Assembly: GCF_027409185.1 (NCBI RefSeq)
Contig: NC_084463.1
Coordinates: 158,697,869 to 158,761,868 of the forward strand
Reading direction: 5' to 3'
Length of the DNA stretch: 64,000 nt
From: Cynocephalus volans
Taxonomy: Eukaryota > Chordata > Mammalia > Dermoptera > Cynocephalidae
The position numbers and the translations under genes were made by a program. The notes below the pieces were generated by a model. The model did no database searches and was not told the origin of the DNA. It saw nothing but the letters and a program-made list of their open reading frames with translations. Positions 48,501-64,000 of the stretch are shown in pieces. Within the stretch, counting starts at the first letter, position 1. The number at the start of each line of letters is the position of its first letter.

Positions 48501-51205
48501 TCATTTGCTCGTACCTCTGCTTGCCAGGGTTGAGGGAAAGCTCATCCACAGCCACGTCGAATTCCGTGCGGAAGTCATCCAGGCATCCACTGTCCCCGAA
48601 GGCCCCCCACTCCGTGTTGACGCACATCCGGCCCTCTTCCCCTTGCCCCAGCTCCGCGTCGCGCATCTCCTCCGTGTAGCAGGCGTTGCTGCCTGTGCCG
48701 ACAGTGAGGCCGACTTCACAGTGAGGGTCTTCATAGCCACAGGTCATCGTGGTTCCGACTGTGGCGTTGACCGCAGCAACCACGTCCAGGTCAAACTCCT
48801 CTCGCCGGTGGATCGCGTCCTTCAGCAGGGTGACCACGTCCTCGCCCTCGCAGCCAGACACCTTGAAGCCTTGTGTCCACTTGAGGAGGATGCTCTCGTC
48901 CAGGCTGTCCTGCTGGCAGGGCAAGGAGAAGGTGAAACCCAGAGGCAGGGACACGCCCTTCATGCCCCGGCACTCAAGGAAGTCGGCGACGCACTGCACG
49001 ATGTGGTCCAGGAGCTCGTCCCCAGGGCCGTGCATGACGTCCTGCGGGACGGAGCAGATCCGGTTGTGCATCTCCGCGCCGCGCCACGTCCCATTCCGCG
49101 CGCGCACCGGCAGGACCCGGAAATCTGTTCCTCCCAGGTCCGAGGCCCGGAAGTCCCCGTTCTCTGTGCCGTCGGGAGTGGCGCACACGCAGGTGGGCAG
49201 CATCTTGACAGGGGCAGTCGCGTGGGTGTCCTTGCTCAGACCTCGCTCCGTTTCTACCTTCATCGTCCCCTCGACTTCCAGCAGCTGGTCATGGCTCCGC
49301 TTCAGAGGCTCCAGGGCGTTCTGCCGGGCTCGGCGTTGGCAGGCCAGCCGACAGGCCACCGCTGTCACCATGGCTGCCCCTTGGCCACTGCCATCCTCAG
49401 AGCGGAGAGAACGGACGTCGCAGTCGGGCCCCAGTCGCCTCGCGGTCTTGTGAAGACGCTTGGCGAAGTGCGGCTGTTTCCTGTAGGCGGAGCCGTGGAC
49501 GCCGACGGTGGCGCGTCGCCGCTCCACGCCCTTGCTCTGCTGGAGGCGCCGCAGCTCAGCAGCCAGGGTGGCCGCGCACAGGCTGGCGGAGCGTGTGGAC
49601 ACGACGGGCAGACCCGGGGAGTGGCCGCGCCGTCCTCCCGTGTCGGGGCCAGGCCCAGCCGCACCAGGATTTCGCGGGCCTTCCGGATGCCGCCCTTCTC
49701 CCTTCACTGTCCGACACGGCTTCGGTCTCAAAGCGGCCTTTGACGAGCAGCTCTGGGCTGAGCTCGGCCCCGAAAAGCAGCTCCTCCTTGGCCATCTTCC
49801 CCAGCATGAGCCTCCCCAGCTCCCCCATGTACGTCCCACTGACCATCTTCTCAAAGTTGCTTCCCAGGGTCTAGCGAGCCCATGTCGATCTCGCGGTCAA
49901 AGTCCGTGCGAGTGTCACTGAGTGTGCCGTGGTCCCCAAGGCCCCCCACTGCACGTTGACACACACCCGCCCCTCGTCGCCCTCCACCATGTCAATGTGG
50001 CGCGTCTCCTCCATGTAGCAGGCGTTGCTGCCCGTGCCCGTGATGAGACCGATGTCACAGTCGTGACCATCATAACCACAGGTCATCGTGGTTCCAACTG
50101 CATCGTTCACCACGGCCACGATGTCAATATCCAAGTCCCCTCTCCGCTGGATGGCCTTCCGGATCAGATCCACCACGTCTCCGCCTTCCGCTCCAGTGCA
50201 CGTGAAGCCCTTGGTCCATGCGACCAGGTAGCTCTCGTCCAGGTTAGTCTGGTGGCAGGGGGACGAGAAGGTGAAACCCAGCGGGAGCTTCTTCTCCTCG
50301 CTTTGCAGCTTATCCATGAAGTTAGCCAGGCACTCGGCAGTGTGGCCAAACAGCTCGTTGCCGCTGCCACGCGCGATGCCCTCGGGGACGGCGTAGATCT
50401 GGGTCTCCATCTGCACCTTCTGCAGCCCATTGTCCGTTACTCTCACCCGAAGCACACGGAGGTTGGTCCCTCCCAGGTCCAGAGCCGGCAACTCTCCATG
50501 TTCGGTCCCATCTGGAGTAGACCTCACAAAGGTGGGCAGCGTTTCCACGGACGCAGTGGGAGGTGGTGGCTCCAAGTCCTTTCTGCATCTCCTTGCGGAA
50601 CCGCTTAGAGCTCTCCAGAAGGGTCTCGTCAGACAGACGCGTGTGGTGAAGGTGCTGGTCGACCTTCTGCACTTGGTCACGGTTAAGCTCGGAGAAAAAG
50701 CAGGCGAGCAGACGCGAGGCACTGATCCTGCCGCGGTCCACGGGCCGAGTTGGGAAACCGAGGCGGGGGCGCGTGCGCGGGAGGCGGGCGGCGGGGTCTG
50801 ATCTCCCTGTGCCTGGGCTGCGCGGCCGGCCGGGAACTGGGAGTCCGGGCGGCACACGAGGAAGGCTAAGGGCGCGGGCGCTCCGGCTCCTGAAATAGGC
50901 TTTTAGGAGCACAACTGCTGGAAGGCGCCTGCGTATCACTCCAGGCGACGCGTCCGGTCGTCCCACGGCAAGGCGCTAACTTCAACCACAGGATCACTAA
51001 GGCTGACTTGGGAGGAATCCACAGCCCGGCTCCACTGGGGCGGTCGGACCTCTCCGGCACACGGCGCGATGCTCTGCCAGAGAATTCTCTTAGCTCGTGA
51101 CACGGCGCAGTACGAGCGGCGGCCGGGACTCGTGCGCTGGAGTTTCGTGCAACAATGTGGCTTATTGAGAGGCTGCCGGCTCGCACGCAGCCGGGTCAGT
51201 GACGC
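45595..51205 (-). pseudogene. HK2P: Full-length processed pseudogene of hexokinase 2
   Basis: An intronless copy of HK2 mRNA, which encodes the 917-residue two-lobed, mitochondria-bound hexokinase that phosphorylates glucose. The insert contains a GC-rich 5'UTR (51,205-50,727), coding region (50,726-47,980), a ~2.4 kb 3'UTR with a possible AATAAA (45,628-45,623) and an A-rich tail at 45,610-45,595. N-lobe text includes [19 protein letters not shown] and [16 protein letters not shown]-lobe text includes [18 protein letters not shown] and the normal C-terminus CRIREAGQR. The start codon is ATC instead of ATG (50,726-50,724). Frame changes lie near codon 60 and between codons ~270 and ~370. The C-lobe catalytic Asp in VNDTVGT is Ala (VNATVGT, codon at 48,765-48,763). 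14-bp target-site duplications flank it. Not expected to make active enzyme. Confidence 0.96.
47980..50726 (-). pseudogene. HK2P: Decayed HK2 coding region within the retrocopy
   Basis: Corresponds to the 917-codon HK2 reading frame; at 2,747 bp it is 7 bp shorter than 917 codons plus stop. In the N-lobe the glucose and ATP sites remain readable ([28 protein letters not shown]), and the N-lobe catalytic Asp is still there. The C-lobe is open from about 49,600 to the normal stop at 47,982-47,980, with DLGGTDFRV for DLGGTNFRV. The long frames on the opposite strand (for example 48,505-49,743 +) are shadows caused by the GC-rich codons. Confidence 0.93.
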
Positions 51206-51219
51206 CTTGCAGTAACATA
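51206..51219. repeat. Target-site duplication, right copy (HK2 retrocopy)
   Basis: Second copy of CTTGCAGTAACATA at the 5' end of the retrocopy. The GC-rich HK2 5'UTR stops directly before it. Confidence 0.93.
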
Positions 51220-54200
51220 CTTAATAGGAATCCCAGAGTTTGGTTGGAGAAAATATAAACAAGTAAATTTGATGAGAGAAACATTGAAAAACTGTTCTGA
51301 AATGGATACATCTAATTCCATTTATATCTTTATACATCCATAGTAGTAACACTGCAGAAAACACGACAAATCAAAAAGAAAAATACATGTTAAAGGAGCA
51401 AAAGTAGTACATTTATAACCCTTCGAAGTGCGAATTTGACTGACAGCTGACTTCCTATCAGCAACAATGGTCTGAGAAAGAATAACTCCATATCTTGAAG
51501 TCTACACCCAGTAAAAATATCAATCAAGAATAAAGGGAGAGGGGAAGGTACCTTAGGGAGTGATTGGGTAAGTGACACAAAGAATAATTACAATTTGTAA
51601 TGATGAACTTGCTAATAATATTGATTTGACCATCACATACTGTACCCAAACAATGATAGTGAATCTGTACTACATAAATGTGTATAATTAATTGTGTTTC
51701 AGTTCAAAAAATTAATTTAGAAAAAAGTTAGATCATCCACTCCCCCAGAAAACACAGTAAAAAACAAAAACAAAAACAACACACAGACACACACAAAGAA
51801 AACAAAAGTGAATCGAAAATATTTTTCATAAAAAATAATTGGGGAGAAGTTGTCAAAAATATGTGCATATTCACATAGATGTGTAAGGGTATATCACTAG
51901 AAATTTTCTGATATAATTGCTGAAAAAATTTCTGCAACAGAAACTCGATACACTATATTATTCAACATACCTATCAAATGCCTCACTGATAAATGCATAT
52001 TCAACCTGAATTTTAATAAAAAAGGAAAATTAAGGTAAAATACACAATGACAAGAGCACCATATCAAGTCTATATGCAGAGTGATGGTGAGTATGTTATT
52101 TACAAAAAAATCAGATGTGTGAAAACAAAATTGCTGAGAGAAACAGAAGAAGCACAATTCACTAAACATACTAAGTTGATTTATTAAAATTGGGTTATGG
52201 TCTTTGCTTTGGTAATTTTGGAAATTTTATGTTTTTAATAAATACATAATGAATCAAATTGCAGGTTTTTATTGTTGCGTTTCCAAGACTAGAAGATCAA
52301 TATTTTCATATGATTATCTATTTTTTTTTTCTTATATGATTAAATGATTTAAAATTAATGCTATTCTAAATTAGGAAGTAGGGACATTCTTCCAACTGAC
52401 ATGCTTATAGCTTGTTGCAAGTCCCCAGTCAAGTTTCTCTAGGGTGTGATTCCTCAAGGTCATGCAGTTACATTTAAATCACACACACTTTACCTAAATT
52501 TAGTTTCCAAATCTCACTCACTCTTTAGAGGCTCTCCATGCTTCCTATATCATTTTTCCCCAAAGAGAAATAATGTGATTTATTGCAATCATTTTTTTTG
52601 CATATTCTTAGAATGAAACTCTTGTTACCTAATTATAAACTAGAACTTTTCTGTAAATAGTTACATTTTTGTAAAATAATATTCAAAAATTTTATTTTTT
52701 GAATCAGAGAAGCCTTCCGTAAATAAGTCGATAAATAATCTCTGGCTTCTGCTGAGTTCTTAATCTGAGTGTTATATTTTAATTTTGATGTAGAAAACTC
52801 TGAAATCAGAAATCTAATATTTTGGGCATAGAGACTCCTGTGTGAGTACAGCTGCAGTGCAGTTGTATACAATTAATTAGGTTGAGAATAAGAACACCAG
52901 GTATTGAGCTCTATTTCCTACATTGTGAAGAAACAATGTGGATTTGTTTTACAGCCTCCTTTATTTACTTTAATGATGTTTGGTCAGATTGGTGAATATG
53001 AAAATAATATTCACTATTTGTTCTCAACTTTAAAGAATCTTTTAGGGAAGGTTTAAAAACTTATAAAGCTGTAGATAAATATGCCAGGCATTGTATAATA
53101 ATTGTTATTTTAAATCCACGTAGGTGGAAGCAAATCAAAGCAGTATAACTGTGAAATCTGGATGAATCCACAAAAATTTCAGGAAAAGCGCTGCCTGGAA
53201 TTTGACATTAAAAGGTAATACTGCCAGAATTTGGTGGAGAAAGAAGTCATTCTAGTTAGAAGAGATATTTTGGTGAAGTTCTTATATTAAAAAAATCATG
53301 TTTTATGCATGAAATGTCAAAAATGCTGGTGTGAGTGAAATAGAGAGAGGATCAGTGAGGAGTGTGGACGTGCAGTGGTATTAGATATTGTGGAAATCCA
53401 GGCAGAAGTGTTTAGAATTCGGGTGTTTTGTAAGGAGGTTATATTGAAAAAACGTGTAGGGATATGAACATGACACTAAAATAAAATCTTAGCAACATCA
53501 GACTTGCAGGGTGGGAGAAGGCAGGCTGACTGAAGACGCAGAGTTATCTGGCTGAGTAATGGGTGTTGGGGTGGGAATAAAAACGGGAGCACATTTTGAA
53601 AATCTCTTTTTGCTCCAAGTTCCTTTCTCACCATTGAAACCTGAGATAAAGGGAAATCTGAGGGAGACAGAGAAAGACAAGGAAAAAAATGGAAAAAGTA
53701 AAGTTTTTGTGTGGATGGTCAGAGCCTTGAGGAAATTTGTTTCTTCAACAGAAGAAAAGGAAGGGAATTGGTAAAGAAAGCCATTTTTACCATGCTTCTA
53801 AAAATGTTTTCACTCTTTGTTCTCTGTTTGCACCACTTCCTATTTCCTATAAGATATTCCTAGAAATGCTAACACTTTATAATAGTCATACAGACCTGGG
53901 GGTGACAGCTCAGGTCCAGTCTAACTGAGAAAGCTCACCACTACTGTTTTCTCTTCGCTCTCTAAAAGTATTAAATACCGGCATAGAAACAGAATGCTAA
54001 TTCCCCAGTGGCAGTCTATGTGGAATTATGTCTGTTGCATGTAAGGATATTTTAAGTGAAATTCATATAATAGTGCATAGTTATTTAGTCTTTAGTAAGG
54101 GGGAGAAATATTGTAAGCGTTTAGTATGTACATAGATTTATATAACTTGTAGAAGACCTTTATGCGAAAGGCACATTACCTCTGTTATAGATGAGGAGAT

Positions 54201-54420
54201 GAATCATGGATTGGTAAAGGGAATATTCCATGTTCAAGTATTAAGTGTCCAAAGAGAGGTTCAAATGAGGCACAGAAAGGCCAAAACTTAAACATGGGTA
54301 CATATTTTGTACATCACACGGTGATGGTTTCTCGTTAGGAGCCATCTCTGTTCCCTCATTCCTACTCTCTTCTTATATCCAGAAGCTCAGGATGAACTCT
54401 CTGATTTCCTCCAACAGGAA
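51220..54420. other. AT-rich intergenic DNA with an L1 tail
   Basis: 51,390-51,540 is L1-like ('atcttgaagtctacacccagtaaaaatatcaatcaagaataaa'), followed by the tail at 51,530-51,730. Nothing recognised in 51,740-54,420. Confidence 0.45.
51530..51730 (+). mobile_element. L1 3'UTR tail
   Basis: 'aatgatgaacttgctaataatattgatttgaccatcacatactgtacccaaacaatgat' matches the tail at 11,725-11,800 and the one near 3,950. Ends in 'ttcagttcaaaaaa'. Confidence 0.8.
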
Positions 54421-54665
54421 TGATGAAACTGAATGAGGGAAATGAGAGTGCTGGAGCCACTTTGTCCTCTTGGGCTTCTGAGAGTTCCCAACCCTCAAGG
54501 TGCCCCTCTTCCTGCTGTTCTTGGCCATCTACAGTCACTGAGTTTGGAAACTTGGGAATGATTGTGATCATCAGAGTCTGTCCCAAACTCTACACCCCCC
54601 ATGTAATTTTTCCTCAGCAATTTACTCTTTCTTGATACTTGTTACTCCTGTGTTAATGACATATC
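54421..54665 (+). pseudogene. Olfactory receptor fragment, N-terminus to TM2 (OR5-like)
   Basis: Starts MMKLNEGNESAGAT, with text equivalent to FVLLGFSEFPTLKVPLFLLFLAIYSVT (present in a shifted frame), then [19 protein letters not shown] in the first frame, then FFLSNLLFLDTCYS. In OR5D-type receptors the equivalents are [34 protein letters not shown]. It carries a frameshift after 'GAT', a shift back before FGNLGM and a stop at the MYFF position, and is cut off after TM2, where L1-like sequence begins. Dead 5' fragment. Confidence 0.85.
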
Positions 54666-54985
54666 CACATATCATGTACTCAGCACTAAAAAGGAACAAA
54701 GTACTGATACATGCAACAACTCAAGCGATCCATGATGGATTTCAAGGGAATTATGCCGAGTGAAAAAAGGCAGATCTCAAGCGGTTACATACTGTATGAT
54801 TCCATTCATACAACACTCTTGAAATACAAAATTATAGAGATGGAGAACAGTTAGTGGTTGTCAGAGATTAAGGCGGGCGGCAGGGAGAAAGGTGGTTACA
54901 ATTATAAAAGGGCAGCACTAGGGGTCCTTATGCTGGAAGTATTCTGTATCCTGACTGTGGTGGTGGAAAATGAATCTACATAAGT
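54665..54985 (+). mobile_element. L1M/HAL1-like 3' fragment
   Basis: 'actcagcactaaaaaggaacaaagtactgatacatgcaacaactcaa', 'gaattatgccgagtgaaaaaaggcag' and 'ttagtggttgtcagagattaaggcgg' are typical of L1M 3' ends. It truncates the OR fragment. Confidence 0.75.
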
Positions 54986-55422
54986 GATAAAATTGCATTG
55001 AACCAAATACACATTCCATCTCAGGGCACCTATGACCTCCCAGGGACAACCTGGTCCTTGGCCTGTCTGCACAAAGTCCTCTAAAAATGATTAATATATA
55101 CTTCCGACCAATTTTCTGCACTATGCAGAGAAGCCACTATTAGTATATTTTTCTCCTTTTTGGTGGTAAATTTCTTGATTACCTGTGTAAGATAAACCAC
55201 GTGTCTCTAGCTTAAATAAACTTGAAAATCAAAAGAGGAAATAAAAAGCTGATATACAGCTTCTAGTATTTTTGTCCTTTTTTTATTTTTGTAAATTAAG
55301 ATAAAAGATAAATCAAATGTTCCCAGGTTAAATTAGATCAAATCAGAGAAAGAAAAAAGCAAATTATATAACAAACACTTGCTCCTCTGACACCTATAAT
55401 TTCTAAAAGCATTGAGAATATT
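54986..55422. other. Intergenic between L1 fragment and TRIP11 3' end
   Basis: AT-rich, no gene recognised. Part of it may be TRIP11 3'UTR if a more distal polyadenylation site is used. Confidence 0.4.
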
Positions 55423-55428
55423 TTTATT
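55423..55428 (-). promoter_or_regulatory. TRIP11: Candidate TRIP11 polyadenylation signal (AATAAA)
   Basis: TTTATT on the + strand gives AATAAA on the gene strand about 130 bp past the stop codon. Other TTTATT copies lie further downstream, so this may not be the main site. Confidence 0.45.
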
Positions 55429-55558
55429 GAATTTAGAGAAAATACAACTATAAACAAATACATGACTTTTTCCAAAAGGCCACTTTGTGATAAACTATAT
55501 ACACATGGTGTTCGTGGTTTTTTTTAAAGTGCTATATCATCTCTGGTTTGAGAACCAT

Positions 55559-61041
<5,483 letters not shown>

Positions 61042-62044
61042 CTGTTTTAAAATATGGGAGTAATGATAGCCTTTAACTGATTAAAACAGTCTGGATGAAC
61101 ATATAATGAGATTTATGAGATCTTTTCTATGAAATTTGAATATATGCATTTCTAATTGGGAATATTCCATTATTTGTATATCTTCTTTGGAACAGGGAAC
61201 TAGGCTCTCTGATATAGAAATCATCTAGAAACCACAGTACGCATTAATTCACATGGTTTACAGCAATAAAGTAATCAATTCTTTAATAGGAAATTTAAAA
61301 AACAAAAAAGGTTTTCATCCTCTTTAGTAACTTAATAGCAAAGAAGAGATTTTCACCCCTGCTTTCATGCAGGAAACATTTCCAGAGCCACTTATTTAAT
61401 GGTAGGAAATGGAAAAGACAATTTTAGATTTTCCTTTTTCTGTTTTCCTGGCTTGGACTCAGTTTTTGGTGAGCTAACAGGAATGTTTAACACAACTAAA
61501 ACCATGGTTCAGGATGTAGCTGATAGGGCAAAGTATTCTGGGGTAAGAAAATTGCAAAATACAATTCAGATCATTGATTCTAAAATACTAATGAAGTTAC
61601 TATACCATATGACTGATTCAGAAAGATGCTTGGGCTATTTTATTTTAAAATTCTCATTTAAAAAGGAAGCAAAATTTGTAAAATCTTGGTAGAATAGCTG
61701 GAATTTGAGCAGTATTAAAAGCAAAGTCTAGAATTAAAACAAGAGATGCCTTGTTCATAAATTCAACCATACGTCAGAGCCAAGGATTCCTGGAGTAAGG
61801 AACGCTCACTCAAAGATGGAGTTTACACCTTATCTCAGAAATGGACAGTTTGAGCTGAAAGAGAAGCTTACTAATTTTAAGCTAGATTACAAATTTTTAT
61901 TCTGAAAGAAATAAGGAGGTGATCACTTTGTAACAGAGTTCTACTTTTCAAATCAAGAAACACTCACATCCAAACACTAGACTTTGACCGCTTTTCACAA
62001 ACCTACTCTTTATTTAATGCTGCATTTTCTAGCAGTAGCTGGAT

Positions 62045-62445
62045 GCAAGTTCCTTTATTAGATATATGGCTGAAAACATTTTTCCCCCATTCTGTGGGCT
62101 GTCATTTCACTTTCTTGATGGTATCTTTTGAAGGACCAAAGTTTTTGATTTTGATCAAGTCCAATTTATTTTATCCTTTGTTGCTTGTGTTTTTGATGTC
62201 ATATCGAAGAAACTATTACCTAATCAACATCACAAGGATTTACTCCTGTTTTCTTCCAAGAGTTTTAAAGTTTTAACTCTAAAATTTAGTTCTATGGCCC
62301 AATTTGAGTTAATTTTTATGCACGGTGTGAGGTAGGGTTCCAACTTCATTCTTTTGCTTGTGGATGTCTGGTTGTTACAGCACTATGTGGTGGAAAATTA
62401 TTCATTTGGTACCCTTGTCAGAAATCAACTGAACATTAATGTATG
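62045..62445 (-). mobile_element. L1 ORF2 fragment
   Basis: Antisense text 'ccccattctgtgggctgtcatttcactttcttgatggtatc', 'aatttgagttaatttttatgcacggtgtgagg' and 'tggttgttacagcactatgtg' is standard L1 ORF2 reverse complement. Confidence 0.9.
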
Positions 62446-62454
62446 ATATATTTC

Positions 62455-62680
62455 TGGACTCTCAATTCCCTCTGCAAATGTTGTTCCTTGTGCCTGGAAA
62501 GCTCTTTTCCATCAGTATTGCCTATTAACTCTTACTCACCCTTCATGTCTCAGTTCCCAACTCACTTAATCACAAAAGTTTTCTCTGAGCCTTCCGGATT
62601 AGGCCAGGTCTGTCTGCTTCATGTTTTCATTCTGTCCTGTACAATGCTTCCATACAATGGCTAAAATTCTGACTTAGAAT
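62455..62680 (+). mobile_element. L2 LINE fragment
   Basis: 'tgttccttgtgcctggaaagctcttttcc', 'cttactcacccttcatgtctcagttc' and 'ctctgagccttccggattaggccag' follow the L2 3' region order. Ancient, non-coding. Confidence 0.75.
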
Positions 62681-62907
62681 ACTAAATGCATATATAAAAT
62701 ATTTGGTTATCTGTTTTCAATGGCTTGTGGTTTTTCTAAATAGCAAAAATCTAAATTGTAAAATGTCATTCATATAATAGGCTAACTTTACCAAAATAGA
62801 GATGGTTGCCATAACCATATTATAAAAGCAAGGTTAGTGCTTGGAAAATCTACTACAAACTTTTCCTTTCCTGTCTTTCCAGTAAGGAATTTAAACTTGG
62901 ATGAGAG

Positions 62908-62926
62908 AGAGAGAGAGAGAGAGATC
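62908..62926. repeat. (GA)n microsatellite
   Basis: Short run of GA dinucleotides. Confidence 0.9.
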
Positions 62927-63731
62927 AAGCATGTGGGAGCAAATATGAACAGGACTATTGTTAAACTCTGGGTTAGTAAAACATTTTAGATTTTTAAGGT
63001 GCACAAGTATATTATGGGTTATGAGCACATGGTGCTATTTAGGCCTTTTCTAGCACTACATTCTTAATGTAAACAGAACTCTCGACTACTCAGAGGAAGA
63101 ACAGCAAATACCTTAATCTTGTCACTGTTCTTACTTAACCATCTCACTCACAAGCTAAAGTAGGAGCAACTAAATCTTTTAAAAAAATCAGTTAGGGGGC
63201 CCTTTTACATACAGGTATAAACTGGCAGATAGACCAAAAGACTTTTCAATGCTACAACTAAACTGGTGTTGCTTATGAAAACTTATTTTTTTCTGAATAC
63301 CATAAAATTCACCACCCTTTTGTTTTCTGTTGTTTTTTTTAAAAATTTGTTATCAGTACATCACCACCCTTTTGAATAATAGTTATTAAAACAAGAACCA
63401 TCTTATGCTTTCTATTTCAATTTATCCAATCCTTTTCATTTAAGCAGGAATTTATCTCAAGGATGATGACAGAGAACAAAAGTGAAAGAAGGAAAATGTC
63501 ATATTTGACCACAAATGTGGCAAGATAACACATCTTTTAATGTTCTGCTATAGTCTAAGTTTAGACAAATGTAAATATTTTCTCATTAATAGCAATTCCA
63601 TAGAAATTGTGAACTCTGATCAACTCAGAATAATGAGAGACACTGCCTGATCTGCTTCATAGACTAGCATATAAAGTTTGAAAAAACCAATACGATATAG
63701 ATTGGCATGTAAAATAAGATTTTGGAACTAT

Positions 63732-64000
63732 AGTCATCCCTGGTATGGGGGGACAGGGGTTGGTTCCAGGACCTCCAGTAGATATCGAAATCCACAGATG
63801 CTCACGTTCCCAGTATAAAATGTCATAGTTTTTAAGTATAACCTATGCACATCCTCCAGTATACTTTAAATCATCTCTAGATTACTTATAATAGCTTATG
63901 CAATGCAAATACTATGTAAATAGTTGTTATACTGTGTTGTTTAAGGAGTAATGACAAGAAAAAGCTCTGCACATGTTCAATAGAGAAGCAATTAAAAACT
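63732..64000 (+). mobile_element. MER2 DNA transposon (Tigger/pogo-derived), cut by window end
   Basis: 'tagtcatccctggtatggggggacaggggttggttccaggacc', 'cacatcctccagtatactttaaatcatctctagattacttataata' and 'gtaaatagttgttatactgtgttgttt' match MER2, a non-autonomous Tigger relative. The right end lies outside the window. Confidence 0.9.

Larger units (their letters stand above)
61042..64000 (-). other. TRIP11: TRIP11 intron, continuing past the window
   Basis: No further TRIP11 exon was recognised. Contains an antisense L1 fragment, an L2 fragment, a (GA)n tract and a MER2 element. The 97-codon + strand frame at 61,399-61,692 matches nothing I recognise. Confidence 0.65.

Noticed and set aside
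48505-49743. 412-codon + strand open frame
   Set aside because: Exact antisense of the HK2 retrocopy coding region. It is open because of GC-rich codons, and the translation has no recognisable domain.

Overview
This is gene-poor, AT-rich nuclear DNA of a placental mammal. Evidence: overlapping L1 (LINE-1) fragments in both orientations, L2, MIR and MER2 relics, MLT1, MST-type and ERV-L LTR fossils, olfactory receptor (OR) relics, an intronless HK2 copy and five spliced exons of TRIP11. No Alu or rodent B1/B2 was seen. One young SINE is tRNA-derived and resembles the tRNA-Ile-like SINEs of colugos (Dermoptera); with the MST-type LTR this fits a colugo or another non-anthropoid relative of primates, but the species call is weak.

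Layout. 1-14,300: nested repeats (MIR, L1s, an MLT1 LTR, two internally deleted L1s that keep a long 5'UTR with tandem repeats, and an ERV-L fossil split by an L1). 14,324-15,268 (-): an OR gene with one in-frame stop. 15,729-19,101: a 3.4 kb telomere-like array mixing CCCTAA with the variant CCCTAG, followed by a GC/CpG-rich module (19,102-19,565). 20,190-21,960: LTR fossils. 24,013-27,862: two tandem copies of a ~2 kb unit made of old L1 tail + L1 5'UTR fragment + short telomere-like array + the same GC-rich module, lying between two parts of what may be one old antisense L1. 27,863-45,580: old L1s and an OR fragment. 45,595-51,205 (-): a full-length processed HK2 pseudogene with 14-bp target-site duplications. 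54,421-54,665: a second OR fragment. 55,420-64,000 (-): the 3' end of TRIP11 (GMAP-210), whose five exons join in frame with consensus splice sites; the rest of the gene lies beyond the window.

The only apparently functional gene part is TRIP11, which encodes a Golgi tether. Its 3' end lies about 0.8 kb from an OR fragment and 28 kb from telomere-like, subtelomere-style DNA. This is unlike the human surroundings I recall (FBLN5 downstream), so the window probably covers an evolutionary breakpoint, a former subtelomere or a segmental duplication. The telomere-like arrays have open VR/AR and GL dipeptide frames on the G-rich strand, because CTAGGG leaves the same two frames open as TTAGGG.
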